Numbered from the stretch's first letter, positions 1-8,897 are shown. The stretch: 64,000 nt of DNA from Hyphomonas sp. (GCF_017792385.1 NZ_CP051230.1:2294001-2358000), one strand, 5' to 3'. A program made the numbers and translations. The notes: generated from the sequence alone by a model not told the origin.

Positions 1-1
1 C

Positions 2-334
2 TCCACCTGGCTGCACCGGGTGGCGCTCAATCTCTGTTACGACCGGCTGCGCAAGCGCCGCGAAGTGACCATGGACATTCTGCCGGATCAGACAGATCCG
101 GCGATGAATCCGGCAGACCTGCTGGACCAGTCTCAACGCGTCCGCGCGGTGGAAGATGCCATCTCCCATCTGCCGGAACGCCAGGCGGCAGCCTTGACGC
201 TGTGTGCCCTGCAGGGACACTCTCAAGCCGAAGCAGCCGACATCATGGATGTCAGCGTGGAGGCACTCGAAAGCCTGCTGGCCCGTGCCCGACGCACGTT
301 GCGCGCCAGCCTGTTGGAAAGGGCCGCATCATGA
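2..334 (+). CDS. ECF-family RNA polymerase sigma factor (5'-truncated by window edge)
   Basis: This is the C-terminal part of an extracytoplasmic-function sigma factor. The frame is open from base 2, so the start lies outside the window. Visible parts are the end of region 2 (STWLHRVALNLCYDRLRKRR) and a region 4 helix-turn-helix (LPERQAAALTLCALQGHSQA followed by EAADIMDVSVEALESLLARA), which reads the -35 element. The stop overlaps the next start in an ATGA, so it is translationally coupled to the anti-sigma gene. The sigma / membrane anti-sigma / periplasmic sensor order suggests a cell-envelope or metal stress response. The inducing signal cannot be read from the sequence. Confidence 0.9.
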   Translation, partial: STWLHRVALNLCYDRLRKRREVTMDILPDQTDPAMNPADLLDQSQRVRAVEDAISHLPERQAAALTLCALQGHSQAEAADIMDVSVEALESLLARARRTLRASLLERAAS

Positions 335-774
335 GTGGACAGACGATGACAGACGACCGCCTGCTGGCCCTGATCGAGGCCTATGGCGCCGATCCCGACC
401 TGTTCCCCGAGCGGGAACGCGATGCTGCACGCGCGCATCTTGCTGCAAATCCCGGCCGGTTCGCTGCGGCCCTGGAGGCGGCGCGCCGGATGGATGCACT
501 TTTCGGGGGCCTGCCCGATATCGTTACCCCCGATCCGTTGCGCAATGCCCTGATTGCGTCGGCGCCCAAACCGGCGGCGGCGAAGCGTCCGGTCTGGAGA
601 CTGCCGGCCTGGATCCCGGCAGGCGCGCTCGCGTCCTTGGCGGTGGGCGTATTTGCCGGTTTCAGCATGGCCCAGCCCGTGACAAGCCAGAATGAATCGG
701 CAGAGGCGCTGGTCTATGCCTCGCTCGGCTTCGACACATATGCCCTCGAACTGGAAGAAGGGACGACCCAATGA
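331..774 (+). CDS. Membrane anti-sigma factor-like protein
   Basis: A 147-residue protein with a soluble N-terminal half (about residues 1-90), one hydrophobic segment at about 95-114 and a short C-terminal tail outside the membrane. This is the usual topology of an anti-sigma factor that holds an ECF sigma at the inner membrane. The start is the ATG that overlaps the sigma stop (ATGA), and the stop overlaps the next gene the same way. I see no HxxxCxxC zinc motif, so it is not a classical ZAS anti-sigma. The role is inferred mainly from topology and position. Confidence 0.75.
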   Translation: MSGQTMTDDRLLALIEAYGADPDLFPERERDAARAHLAANPGRFAAALEAARRMDALFGGLPDIVTPDPLRNALIASAPKPAAAKRPVWRLPAWIPAGALASLAVGVFAGFSMAQPVTSQNESAEALVYASLGFDTYALELEEGTTQ

Positions 775-1259
775 GCGAGACGCCAGACCGCAGCACTCGC
801 CGGATTCCCTTCTGGCTGACCGTGTCCCTGTTGTTCAACCTGCTTCTCGTGGGCTTGGTGACCGGCATGGCGCTGCGGCAGATCCCGGACCGTCCGGACC
901 GGGGTGACCGGCCGCGCTATACCAGCGAGATGACCCCGGACGCCCGCAAGGCCATGTTCGGCCTGATGCGTGAATCCTATCGCGAGACCCGCGCGGAACG
1001 GGAGGTGCGCGATGCAGCCCGCCGGGCGTTGAGTGAGGCGCTGAAAGCCGAGCCGTTTGACTCCGACCGCGTGCGCGCGGCCTTTGCTGACCTGCGCGAG
1101 GCTGACAATGCGGTCCATGCCGCCACGCATGATGCGATGATCGTGCGCCTGCAGGCCCTGCCACCGGAACAGAGGCAGGGCGTGGCCGACATGCTTGGCC
1201 GCGGATCCGACCGGTCGCGCCGCAATGAGCGCCGCTTGCCGCCCCCTCCGCGAGACTAG
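771..1259 (+). CDS. Periplasmic heavy-metal-sensor-like protein (CnrR/CpxP type)
   Basis: A 162-residue protein with an N-terminal anchor (about residues 12-34), a predicted periplasmic, highly charged alpha-helical domain rich in Arg, Glu and Ala, and a basic, proline-rich tail (RRLPPPPRD). The helical region resembles the 'periplasmic heavy-metal sensor' family, which includes CnrX-like and LTXXQ/CpxP-like proteins. It is the third gene of the sigma / anti-sigma operon, with a 4-base overlap. In the CnrYXH paradigm such a protein senses a metal or envelope signal and relieves the anti-sigma. The ligand is unknown here, and no obvious His/Cys metal cluster is present. Confidence 0.7.
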   Translation: MSETPDRSTRRIPFWLTVSLLFNLLLVGLVTGMALRQIPDRPDRGDRPRYTSEMTPDARKAMFGLMRESYRETRAEREVRDAARRALSEALKAEPFDSDRVRAAFADLREADNAVHAATHDAMIVRLQALPPEQRQGVADMLGRGSDRSRRNERRLPPPPRD

Positions 1260-1313
1260 GGGTTTTCATCTGCCGCCTGCCGTTCCAGACTGGACTCAAA
1301 ACCGGAGGGCAGG

Positions 1314-2762
1314 ATGAAGGAATATGCGGCATTTGATGCGTTGGGACTGGCAGAGCTGGTCCGTACCGGCGAAGTATCTTCGAAGGAATTGCTGGACGAG
1401 GCCGTCTCGCGTGCACAGGCCGCGCAGGCCGAGCTGAACTGTTTTTCCGCGCTCTATCCGGACCTCGCCGAAGCGCAGATCGCCAGCGTGCCGAAAGAGG
1501 GCCCCTTCGCCGGCGTGCCCTTCCTGACCAAGGATCTTGCGGTCGCCATCCAGGGCGCACCTCTGACCAATGGCTCCGTCAGCTGGAAAGGGCATGTCGC
1601 CGAGCGGGATTCGGTGCTGACCGAGCGCTATCGCAAGGCGGGCCTGGTCATGTTCGGACAGACGACCAGCCCGGAATTCGGACTGACCACGACCACGGAG
1701 TCGACGCTGTATGGCCAGACCCGCAATCCGTGGGATGTAACGCGGACGTCTGGCGGGTCGTCCGGAGGCGCGTCTGCAGCCGTCGCCGCCGGTGTCGTGC
1801 CGCTGGCCCAGGCGAGCGATGGCGGAGGATCGATCCGCATTCCGGCGGCCTGCACCGGCCTGTTCGGCATGAAACCGTCGCGCGGGCGCACCCCGATGGG
1901 GCCGCTGCAGACCGAGAACTGGAACGGCATGTCGACCGTGCATGCCGTCAGCCAGACCGTGCGGGACAATGCCGCGCTTCTCGATGCCTCGCATGGCCGC
2001 GAAACCGGCAGCCGCTATGTCGCGCCGGCGCCCGAGGGCACGTATCTGCAAGCGGTCTCGCGCGATCCGAAACCTCTCAAGATCGCCCTCTGGCGCACCG
2101 CGCCGAACGGCACGGAGATGAGCGCCGAAGCACGGGAAGGGGCCGAATCCACTGCGCGCCTGCTGGAGGGGCTTGGCCATGAAATCGTTGAGGCGGCGCC
2201 GAGCCTGGACGGCGAGGCGCTGGGCAAGGCAGCCCTCTTCACCATCTCGGCCAATGTCGCTGCGGCGATCGATGCGCGTAGCGCCATGCTCGGCCGCGAG
2301 GTGCGCGAGGACGAGCTGGAGCCGATCACATTTGCCATGGCCGGGCTTGGCCGGACGGTGCCGATGGTGGAGCTGGCGCGGGCGAACAATCTGTTCAACC
2401 TGACGGCCATCCAGTTCGAGCAGTTCCTGGACGATCACGGCATCGACGTCATCCTGACGCCCACCATTTTCCGCGCGCCGGACCCGCTGGGCGTGCTCGC
2501 CCTGACGGCGGACCCGGACCGGATGAGCGAAGCGGTGGCCAGTTTCGCGCCGCTGTGCCCGCTGTTCAACCAAATCGGCGCGCCCGCCATGTCCGTGCCC
2601 CTGCACTGGACCGACCCGACCGATACCGCCCCGCAGGGCCTGCCGATCGGCATGATGTTTGGCGGGCGGTGTGGTAGCGAGGAATTGCTGTTCTCGCTGG
2701 CTGGCCAATTGGAACGGGCCAAGCCCTGGATTGACCGTTGCCCGCCCGTCTGGATGGGATGA
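1314..2762 (+). CDS. Amidase (amidase-signature family)
   Basis: A 482-residue amidase-signature hydrolase that cleaves a carboxamide or amide substrate, probably in the cytoplasm as no signal peptide is seen. The Ser-cisSer-Lys triad is visible: Lys73 in FLTKDLAV, the cis-Ser at about 149 in TSGGSSGG, and the nucleophile Ser173 in DGGGSIRIPA. The length is normal for the family. A GGAGG ribosome-binding site sits just upstream of the ATG. The substrate cannot be assigned: the family includes GatA, indole-acetamide and aryl amidases. The absence of gatB and gatC neighbours argues against GatA. Confidence 0.9.
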   Translation: MKEYAAFDALGLAELVRTGEVSSKELLDEAVSRAQAAQAELNCFSALYPDLAEAQIASVPKEGPFAGVPFLTKDLAVAIQGAPLTNGSVSWKGHVAERDSVLTERYRKAGLVMFGQTTSPEFGLTTTTESTLYGQTRNPWDVTRTSGGSSGGASAAVAAGVVPLAQASDGGGSIRIPAACTGLFGMKPSRGRTPMGPLQTENWNGMSTVHAVSQTVRDNAALLDASHGRETGSRYVAPAPEGTYLQAVSRDPKPLKIALWRTAPNGTEMSAEAREGAESTARLLEGLGHEIVEAAPSLDGEALGKAALFTISANVAAAIDARSAMLGREVREDELEPITFAMAGLGRTVPMVELARANNLFNLTAIQFEQFLDDHGIDVILTPTIFRAPDPLGVLALTADPDRMSEAVASFAPLCPLFNQIGAPAMSVPLHWTDPTDTAPQGLPIGMMFGGRCGSEELLFSLAGQLERAKPWIDRCPPVWMG

Positions 2763-2782
2763 GACAAGGAAGACGATACAAT

Positions 2783-3262
2783 ATGATCAGACGTTCAACC
2801 TGTGTGGCACTTGCCGCGCTGATGGCCCTGCCGGCGCTGGCCTGGCCGATTTCGCCGGAGAATGCCGCAACCATCTTGACCCGCGCCGGCGGCGAAGACG
2901 TGGAACTCACCTGGCTCGGTGACGATGCGGCTCGCCTGGACGCGAAACAGGGGGACTTCAAGTATTCCGTGCGCATGATGGATTGCGACGAGGCCAAGGT
3001 CTGCGCGAGCGCGATGATCTTTGCGACGTTCGAAATGTCAGGCGCGCCAGACTTCGCCATGTATCAGAAGACCAACCATTTCAACGACAGTTTCCCGTTT
3101 GGCCGCGCCTTCATTTTGCCACGCCCGGACCAGCAATCCTTTGCGTTGGGGGTCGACTATTCCCTCGACCTGAAAAACGAGGCCAATTTCGATACAGAGG
3201 ACATGGACAAGTTCATGTCGATCCTTGACGCCTATATCGGTCATATGAGCAACGAGCCGTGA
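2783..3262 (+). CDS. YbjN-domain protein with signal peptide
   Basis: A 159-residue exported protein. A signal peptide (about residues 1-20, ending LMALPALA) precedes a domain that looks like YbjN, the 'putative sensory transduction regulator' fold, with the typical C-terminal aromatic and acidic pattern. I chose the ATG at 2783 because AAGGAAGA lies just upstream and the signal peptide starts there; a longer upstream reading has no support. It follows the amidase closely and its stop overlaps the next GTG start (GTGA), so the three may be cotranscribed. The biochemical role of exported YbjN proteins is not established. Confidence 0.7.
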   Translation: MIRRSTCVALAALMALPALAWPISPENAATILTRAGGEDVELTWLGDDAARLDAKQGDFKYSVRMMDCDEAKVCASAMIFATFEMSGAPDFAMYQKTNHFNDSFPFGRAFILPRPDQQSFALGVDYSLDLKNEANFDTEDMDKFMSILDAYIGHMSNEP

Positions 3263-3660
3263 CTCTTTCAGAATTCCAGACGCGCGCGGGCGGGTGCCAT
3301 TGCGGCGCAGTGCGGTTCGAGGTGGATTTGCCAGCGGCCTTCGAGGTCGAGGATTGCAATTGCTCGATCTGCGCGATGAGCGGCAATATCCATGTCATCG
3401 TTCCGGCCAGCCGCTTCCGCCTTCTTCAGGGGGCAGACGGTCTCACCGAGTACACATTCAACACGGGTGGCGCCAAGCACCGGTTCTGCAGGATTTGCGG
3501 CATCAAGAGCTTCTACGTGCCCCGGTCCAATCAGGACGGATATGCCGTCACCTGGCGCTGTCTCGATGACTGGATGGACCTTGATGTCACGGTCAACCGG
3601 TTCGACGGCCGGAACTGGGAACAGAATGCCCACACGCTGGCCCACAAGTCACAAGACTAG
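3259..3660 (+). CDS. GFA-family (CENP-V/GFA zinc) protein
   Basis: A 133-residue member of the GFA family, named after the glutathione-dependent formaldehyde-activating enzyme. The zinc-binding cysteines are visible: Cys13 and Cys15 in GGCHCGAVRFEV, Cys33/35/38 in DCNCSIC, and Cys77/80 in HRFCRIC. The start is GTG, overlapping the YbjN stop by GTGA, and implies translational coupling. Most GFA-family proteins have no proven activity, so a formaldehyde or glutathione role should not be assumed. The gene converges on the minus-strand zincin-like gene with only 6 bases between them. Confidence 0.85.
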   Translation: MTLSEFQTRAGGCHCGAVRFEVDLPAAFEVEDCNCSICAMSGNIHVIVPASRFRLLQGADGLTEYTFNTGGAKHRFCRICGIKSFYVPRSNQDGYAVTWRCLDDWMDLDVTVNRFDGRNWEQNAHTLAHKSQD

Positions 3661-3666
3661 GGGGCC

Positions 3667-4071
3667 TCAGTCGAGCGCGTCCAGCACGCGGTGCATCTCG
3701 TCATCCGACCAGCCGAAATGATGGCCATATTCATGGATCACGACATGGCTGACCAGTTCGTCCAGTGAAACATCGCCGCGCTCGGCCCATTCGAACAGGA
3801 TCGGCATGCGATAGAGATGGACCAGGGGCGGGTCCGGGGAGGGGTGCGTGACGCTTTCATGGATCAGGGGCACGCCGGAATAGAGACCGGACAATTCCAG
3901 AGGATCCTCGATCTGCATCTCGTCGAGAATGGCTGCGTCGGCATAATCCTCCACGACAAGCCGCACCCCGGCCGCAGCGGCCTGCATTTGTTCCGGCAGC
4001 CGCTTCAGGCAGCCCTCGGCCGCGTCCAGTATGTCCTCGGCCGAGGGCGCCGGGCCGGGCAGGCGGCTCAC
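3667..4071 (-). CDS. Zincin-like metallopeptidase family protein
   Basis: A 134-residue small metallopeptidase-like protein, probably cytoplasmic. It carries an HExxH zinc motif, HEYGHHFG at residues 113-120, where His113 and His117 would bind zinc and Glu114 would act as base. The third ligand is not obvious; an Asp after the motif (GWSDDEMH) is the likely one, as in minimal zincins. Its ATG overlaps the stop of the upstream YbjQ-like gene by four bases (ATGA), so the two form a translationally coupled pair. The substrate is unknown for this family. Confidence 0.8.
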   Translation of the reverse strand: MSRLPGPAPSAEDILDAAEGCLKRLPEQMQAAAAGVRLVVEDYADAAILDEMQIEDPLELSGLYSGVPLIHESVTHPSPDPPLVHLYRMPILFEWAERGDVSLDELVSHVVIHEYGHHFGWSDDEMHRVLDALD

Positions 4072-4388
4072 TTGATGATCACGGCGGTGCCGGAGACCGA
4101 CACCATCATCATGGAGCCACCCTGACCGACGACTTCATAGTCTATGTCCACGCCGACCACGGCATTGCCGCCGCGCCTGGCCGCTTCCTCGCACATTTCG
4201 CGCGTGGCGACTTCGCGGGCTTCGCGGATCGTCTTCTCATAGGCTTCGGAACGGCCGCCCACGACATCGCGAATGCCGGCGAACAGATCCTTGAAGACAT
4301 GCGCGCCGATAATAGCTTCGCCGGTCACGAGTCCCTTGTACTCGGTGATGTCATGGCCCTGCAGGGTCGGGGTGGTCGAAACGATCAT
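4068..4388 (-). CDS. YbjQ / UPF0145-family protein
   Basis: A 106-residue protein that matches the YbjQ/UPF0145 family over its whole length, from the characteristic N-terminus MIVSTTPTLQG to the C-terminal beta strands (MMMVSVSGTAVIIK). It forms small beta-rich homo-oligomers in known structures and has no proven function. I chose the ATG at 4388 because GGAG lies six bases upstream and the family normally begins here; an ATG 12 bases earlier is also possible. It leads a two-gene unit with the zincin-like gene and sits just downstream of a perfect AT-rich inverted repeat. Confidence 0.85.
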   Translation of the reverse strand: MIVSTTPTLQGHDITEYKGLVTGEAIIGAHVFKDLFAGIRDVVGGRSEAYEKTIREAREVATREMCEEAARRGGNAVVGVDIDYEVVGQGGSMMMVSVSGTAVIIK

Positions 4389-4401
4389 GTCTTGCTCCAT
4401 T

Positions 4402-4420
4402 ATTATTGTTTATCAATAAT
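4402..4420. promoter_or_regulatory. AT-rich inverted repeat upstream of the YbjQ-like gene
   Basis: ATTATTG at 4402-4408 and CAATAAT at 4414-4420 form a perfect 7-bp inverted repeat around a 5-bp spacer in an otherwise GC-rich genome. It lies just before the ribosome-binding site of the minus-strand YbjQ-like gene. An operator or an AT-rich promoter element is plausible. The stem is too AT-rich to be a good terminator for the small gene that ends at 4445. Confidence 0.4.
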
Positions 4421-4444
4421 ATTTGGGAGGGCATGGTCTGGCTT

Positions 4445-4705
4445 TCAAGAGGTTTTTCCTTTCAGAAAAAGCGCCTTGATTGGTTTTGCGCACAATTCGA
4501 TGACAGAGGGGCGGGGCGCAACTGCAAATTTGTGCGCAAAAAGGCCGCCCCAAAGAAGCACGATCGACAACCCTGCCAGGCGGCTGTCCAAAGGATGCAG
4601 TAATGCGTACAGACCGGCACTCGCCGCAGCCACCAAGAGCAAGACACAGCTAACGGAAGCGACATCCGCAAGGATTTCCTCAGCGGCTGTTGGCTTCCGT
4701 TCCAA
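4445..4705 (-). CDS. Small hypothetical membrane protein
   Basis: An 86-residue ORF starting with TTG, three bases after the methylmalonyl-CoA mutase stop. It has two hydrophobic segments (SVSCVLLLVAAASAGLYALL and LAGLSIVLLWGGLFAHKFAV), so a two-helix inner-membrane protein is predicted. An AGGA motif lies unusually close to the TTG. The position at the end of the mutase operon is the main support. I do not recognise a family; it could be spurious, but the paired membrane segments and the tight spacing favour a real gene. Confidence 0.45.
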   Translation of the reverse strand: MERKPTAAEEILADVASVSCVLLLVAAASAGLYALLHPLDSRLAGLSIVLLWGGLFAHKFAVAPRPSVIELCAKPIKALFLKGKTS

Positions 4706-4708
4706 TTC

Positions 4709-6868
4709 CTATTCCGCCGCCGTTTTCGTGCCGTCGTCTCCGTCCAGAACTTCCAGCATGCGGATGGCGCTGTCGGCGATGACGGTGCCCGGCGGGAAGA
4801 TGGCAGAAGCGCCAGCGGCGTAGAGCGCGTCGAAATCCTGTGGCGGGATGACGCCGCCGACAATGATCTGCGTATGCGCCGCGCCTTCATTGCCCAGTGC
4901 GCGTTTCAGTTCCGGCACCAGCGTGAGGTGGCCCGCCGCGAGCGAGGAGGCGGCGACGATGTCGACCCCGGCCTTGCGGGCGTCGGCGGCGGCTTCTTCC
5001 GGTGTCTGGAAGAGTGGGCCGATCTCGACATCCCAGCCAAGGTCCATCAGCGCGGAGGCGACAACCTTCTGTCCCCGGTCGTGTCCGTCCTGGCCCATCT
5101 TGGCGATATAGACCTTCGGCTTGCGGCCATGTTTCTTTTCGAAGTCTGCGGCGAGGGTCGCGGCGGCCTCGGCCTTGTCGTCGCCCTTCACGCCGCCGCC
5201 ATAAACGCCCTTGATGGAGCGGATGACGGCCTGATGGCGGCCCTGGCTGCGCTCAACGGCTTCGGAAATCTCGCCCACCGTCGCCTTGGCGCGGGCGGCG
5301 TCCACGGCCAGCGCGAGCAAATTGCCCTCGGTGCCAGCGGCGGCCTTGGCAATTGCGTCCAGCTTGGCGGTAACCTCTGCCTCGTCGCGTTCGGATTTCA
5401 GGCGGGCCAGCTTGTCCAGCTGCATGCGGCGCACGGCGGCATTGTCCACCTTCAGCACGGGGACGTCTTCTTCCTCATCCAGCAGGAATTTGTTCACGCC
5501 GACCACGGTCTGCGTGCCGCTGTCGATGCGCGCCTGCGTATTGGCCGCAGCCTCTTCGATGCGCAGTTTCGGCAGGCCTTCCTCGATGGCCTTGGCCATG
5601 CCGCCCATCTTTTCGACTTCGGCGATGTGGGCGAGCGCCTTTTCGGCAAGGTCATGCGTCAGGCGTTCGACATAGTAGGAGCCGCCCCACATGTCGATTG
5701 TCTGGCAGGCGCCGCCTTCCTGTTGCAGGAAGAGCTGCGTGTTGCGGCTAATCCGGGCAGAGAAATCCGTCGGCAGCGCGAGCGCCTCATCGAAGCTGTT
5801 CGTATGCAGCGACTGGGTCTGGCCGCCCGTGGCCGCAATGGCTTCAAGGCAGGTGCGGATGACATTGTTGTAGACATCCTGCGCGGTCAGGGACCAGCCG
5901 GAGGTCTGCGAGTGTGTCCGTAGACTGAGGGATTTCGGGTTTTTCGGGTTGAACTCTTCCTTCACGAGTTTTGCCCAGAGCAGGCGTGCGGCCCGCATCT
6001 TGGCGACTTCCATGAACGTGTTCATGCCGATGGCCCAGAAGAAGGAGAGGCGCGGGGCAAACGCGTCCACATCCAGCCCGGCGGCGACACCCGCGCGTAT
6101 GTATTCGATGCCGTCGGCCAGCGTGTAGGCCAGCTCCAGATCGGCAGAAGCGCCCGCTTCCTGCATGTGATAGCCGGAAATCGAGATCGAGTTGAATTTC
6201 GGCATGTTCTGCGAGGTATAGGCAAAGATGTCCGAAATGATCCGCATGGACGGTTTGGGCGGATAGATATAGGTGTTCCGCACCATGAACTCTTTCAGAA
6301 TGTCATTCTGAATGGTTCCGGCGAGCTTTTCCGGGCCGACACCCTGTTCCTCGGCGGCGACGATGTAGAGCGCGAGGATCGGCAGCACCGCGCCATTCAT
6401 CGTCATGGACACCGACATCCTGTCCAGTGGAATGCCGGAGAAGAGGGTGCGCATGTCATAGATGGAGTCGATGGCAACGCCCGCCATGCCGACATCGCCG
6501 GACACGCGGACATGATCGGAATCATAGCCGCGATGCGTCGCCAGGTCGAACGCGACCGAGAGGCCCTTTTGCCCAGCGGCAAGGTTGCGGCGGTAAAAGG
6601 CGTTGGAATCTTCTGCTGTCGAGAAGCCTGCATACTGACGAACCGTCCAGGGCTGGTTCGTGTACATGGTCGGGTAAGGCCCGCGTCCGAACGGGGCAAG
6701 GCCCGGATAATCGTCCAGAAAGTCCAGCCCCTTGCGATCATCGGCCGTATAGGTGGATTTTACCTCAACGCCTTCCGGCGTTTCCCAGTCATCGCCGAGT
6801 TCCGGCGCTTTTGCCTTCGCGTCTGGCGTGCCGAGATCGAGCTTTGTGAAGTCGGGGAAATTGGTCAT
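4709..6868 (-). CDS. scpA: Methylmalonyl-CoA mutase, catalytic (large) subunit
   Basis: A 719-residue catalytic subunit of adenosylcobalamin-dependent methylmalonyl-CoA mutase, which interconverts (R)-methylmalonyl-CoA and succinyl-CoA in propionate and branched-chain catabolism. The N-terminal two-thirds is the TIM-barrel CoA-binding domain (RGPYPTMYTNQPWTVRQYAG; motif GGSYYVERLT). The C-terminal domain binds B12 through DGHDRG at residues 594-599, where His596 is the lower axial cobalt ligand. The length matches the family. Its start overlaps the stop of the small subunit by four bases, so the heterodimer is made from one operon. The synonymous symbols mutB and mcmA2 are also used. Confidence 0.97.
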   Translation of the reverse strand: MTNFPDFTKLDLGTPDAKAKAPELGDDWETPEGVEVKSTYTADDRKGLDFLDDYPGLAPFGRGPYPTMYTNQPWTVRQYAGFSTAEDSNAFYRRNLAAGQKGLSVAFDLATHRGYDSDHVRVSGDVGMAGVAIDSIYDMRTLFSGIPLDRMSVSMTMNGAVLPILALYIVAAEEQGVGPEKLAGTIQNDILKEFMVRNTYIYPPKPSMRIISDIFAYTSQNMPKFNSISISGYHMQEAGASADLELAYTLADGIEYIRAGVAAGLDVDAFAPRLSFFWAIGMNTFMEVAKMRAARLLWAKLVKEEFNPKNPKSLSLRTHSQTSGWSLTAQDVYNNVIRTCLEAIAATGGQTQSLHTNSFDEALALPTDFSARISRNTQLFLQQEGGACQTIDMWGGSYYVERLTHDLAEKALAHIAEVEKMGGMAKAIEEGLPKLRIEEAAANTQARIDSGTQTVVGVNKFLLDEEEDVPVLKVDNAAVRRMQLDKLARLKSERDEAEVTAKLDAIAKAAAGTEGNLLALAVDAARAKATVGEISEAVERSQGRHQAVIRSIKGVYGGGVKGDDKAEAAATLAADFEKKHGRKPKVYIAKMGQDGHDRGQKVVASALMDLGWDVEIGPLFQTPEEAAADARKAGVDIVAASSLAAGHLTLVPELKRALGNEGAAHTQIIVGGVIPPQDFDALYAAGASAIFPPGTVIADSAIRMLEVLDGDDGTKTAAE

Positions 6869-8787
6869 TGGGCCACTCCCAAATTTGCGTGGGCGAGTTT
6901 CAGCGTGTGCAGCACATCGCAGCCCATGAAGATGTTGGAATCGATGCTGTCGCCTTCGAACTTGCCGGCGAGCCAGATATGCAGTGCGCCAGCAGCTTTC
7001 AGCGCCTTGGCGGTCTCGGCGGCTTCCTCCTCATAGCGCGCATCGGCGCCGCAGATGCAGGCGATCTTGCTGCCGGAGGCCTTGAAGGCGGCAGCGGCTT
7101 CGGATGGGGATTGCGGCGGCACGGGTGGCTGGGTCGCCTCAAGGCCGCCAGCAGCGAACAAATTGCGGGCAAAGTCGGCGCGGGCATTGTGTTCGGCCAG
7201 CGGGCCGAGCGTCGCCAGGAAGATGCTCGGGCGCTTGGGCGCCGCGCTCGCCGCATCGCGCAGGGCTTCATAGTCTTCCGCAAGACGAATGCGGGGCAGG
7301 GCTTCGGCGGTGGCATCGCCCTCGTCTGCGGGCAGGTCAGCCGTCACGAAATGCGCAAAGCCGTCGTTCGAGATGCCCTCCTTCGGCGTGAGGGAAGGCG
7401 CGTCCGCGACCGGCGCGGCGATCTCGTCGAGCAGCGGGAACTCGCTGACGCCCGTGATCGGAACCTTGCGTTTGGCAATGTCTTTGGCGCGCGCCTCGCG
7501 CTTCTCGGCGATCCGTTTCTGGAAGATGCCGGCGATCAGGGAGTCGGCATAGCCGCCTTCGGCTTCGAGCGTCTGGAATTCCTTCCAGGCCGCTTCGGCC
7601 AGATCGTCCGCAAAGGATTCGGTAAACCAGGCGCCGCCGGTCGGGTCTGCCACGCGGCCCAGCTGGCTTTCCTCCATGGCGATGATCTGGGTGTTGCGCG
7701 CGATACGCCGGCCCAGTTCTTCGGGAATGCCGATGGCTTCATTGAACGGGCGGATCGTCAGGATATCGGCGCCGCCGACTGCGCCGGCAAAGGCGGCGGC
7801 CGTGGTGCGCAACATGTTCGTCCACGCATCATAACGGGTCAGCATGCGGGCCGAGGAGACGGCCTGCAGCCGCATGGGTTGTGCGTCCTGTCCGAGCGCG
7901 TCCAGCACCCGTGCCCACAGGCGCCGCGCGGCGCGCAGTTTGGCCACGCCCAGACCGTAATTGCCATCAAGGGCGATCGCGAAACTCATGCGCGGGATCA
8001 GCGCGGAAATGTCTGTCCGGTTGTCCAGCCGGCGCAGCGTGTCCACGGCGCAGGCGATCAGCGCGGCGAGTTCCTGCGCGTCCGAGCCGCCGGCCTCATG
8101 CACCATGCGCGCATCGATGCGGATCAGGCCCGCGTCCGGATAGGCCTTGGCGAGGCTCGTGGCCGCTGCCGAGAGGCGTGCAAAGGCAGCGTTCAATCCA
8201 CCGGTCAGCTTGCCCGTGCGGGCAAGGCAACCGAGTGGGTCCATGTTGAACTCGAATTTCTGGCTGGCGGGAGTGTCCTGTTCCTGTCCCCACAGGCCCA
8301 GCAGCGTCGCGGCGGTGACGCCGGAGCCTGCGCCATGGTCCAGCGCGATGGGGGCAATGTCGGCGCGCAGGCCGTTCAGCGCCGTCCGGAAATCCTCCAG
8401 CGTCGTGATCTGGATGCCATGGGCACCCGTGCAGTCGAGCTTCAGTTCGACCGACATGACCCCGCGCTCCAGGTCCCGCAGGAGTTCCTCATTGGTCGCT
8501 TCCGGTGAGGGGTGGGCAAAGGCCTGCCGGATGTCCCAGGGCGCAAACCGGTCCGGCGCTGCCGTCGGCCCGCGCAGGAAGGGCGCCGCCCCCGGCGTGC
8601 CCAGCGGGTCCGTTGCGGCGGGAAAATCGCTTTCCCGGTAAAGCGGGTGGATTTCCAGCCCGTCCACGGTCTTGCGCGTGATGGAATCAATGCCGCGGCC
8701 CTTCAGGACCTTGTCGACGCTGGCGAGCCATTCGGCTTCGGTCGCGTCGGGAAACCCGCTGCTCAGGGGAAGGAGATCGTCTGCCAT
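6865..8787 (-). CDS. mutA: Methylmalonyl-CoA mutase, small subunit
   Basis: A 640-residue small (beta) subunit of the heterodimeric methylmalonyl-CoA mutase. It keeps the mutase TIM-barrel fold (RGPTAAPDRFAPWDIRQAFA; GGADILTIRPFNEAIG) but its C-terminal domain lacks the DxHxxG cobalamin motif, as expected for the non-catalytic subunit. It is the first gene of the operon and couples to the large subunit through a 4-base overlap. The G-protein chaperone MeaB, often nearby, is not in this window. The upstream gap is short and shows no cobalamin riboswitch. Confidence 0.95.
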   Translation of the reverse strand: MADDLLPLSSGFPDATEAEWLASVDKVLKGRGIDSITRKTVDGLEIHPLYRESDFPAATDPLGTPGAAPFLRGPTAAPDRFAPWDIRQAFAHPSPEATNEELLRDLERGVMSVELKLDCTGAHGIQITTLEDFRTALNGLRADIAPIALDHGAGSGVTAATLLGLWGQEQDTPASQKFEFNMDPLGCLARTGKLTGGLNAAFARLSAAATSLAKAYPDAGLIRIDARMVHEAGGSDAQELAALIACAVDTLRRLDNRTDISALIPRMSFAIALDGNYGLGVAKLRAARRLWARVLDALGQDAQPMRLQAVSSARMLTRYDAWTNMLRTTAAAFAGAVGGADILTIRPFNEAIGIPEELGRRIARNTQIIAMEESQLGRVADPTGGAWFTESFADDLAEAAWKEFQTLEAEGGYADSLIAGIFQKRIAEKREARAKDIAKRKVPITGVSEFPLLDEIAAPVADAPSLTPKEGISNDGFAHFVTADLPADEGDATAEALPRIRLAEDYEALRDAASAAPKRPSIFLATLGPLAEHNARADFARNLFAAGGLEATQPPVPPQSPSEAAAAFKASGSKIACICGADARYEEEAAETAKALKAAGALHIWLAGKFEGDSIDSNIFMGCDVLHTLKLAHANLGVAQ

Positions 8788-8878
8788 GCCGGGGATTTAG
8801 TCCGAACCGGGGGCGCTTGTGAACTGCTAACGAAAGGTCAAGGACACTTGGTCGCTTGACTCCTGCGCAAGACTCCAT

Positions 8879-8897
8879 GAGAATGAGAATTGTTCGC
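8879..8897 (+). promoter_or_regulatory. Fur-box-like operator
   Basis: The 19 bases at 8879-8897 (GAGAATGAGAATTGTTCGC) agree with the Fur consensus GATAATGATAATCATTATC at 13 positions, including both AAT steps of the left half. The site lies 17 bases before the ATG of the small gene at 8914 and about 90 bases from the mutA start on the other strand. Iron or manganese regulation of the small gene is an inference; the right half-site is degenerate. Confidence 0.45.
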
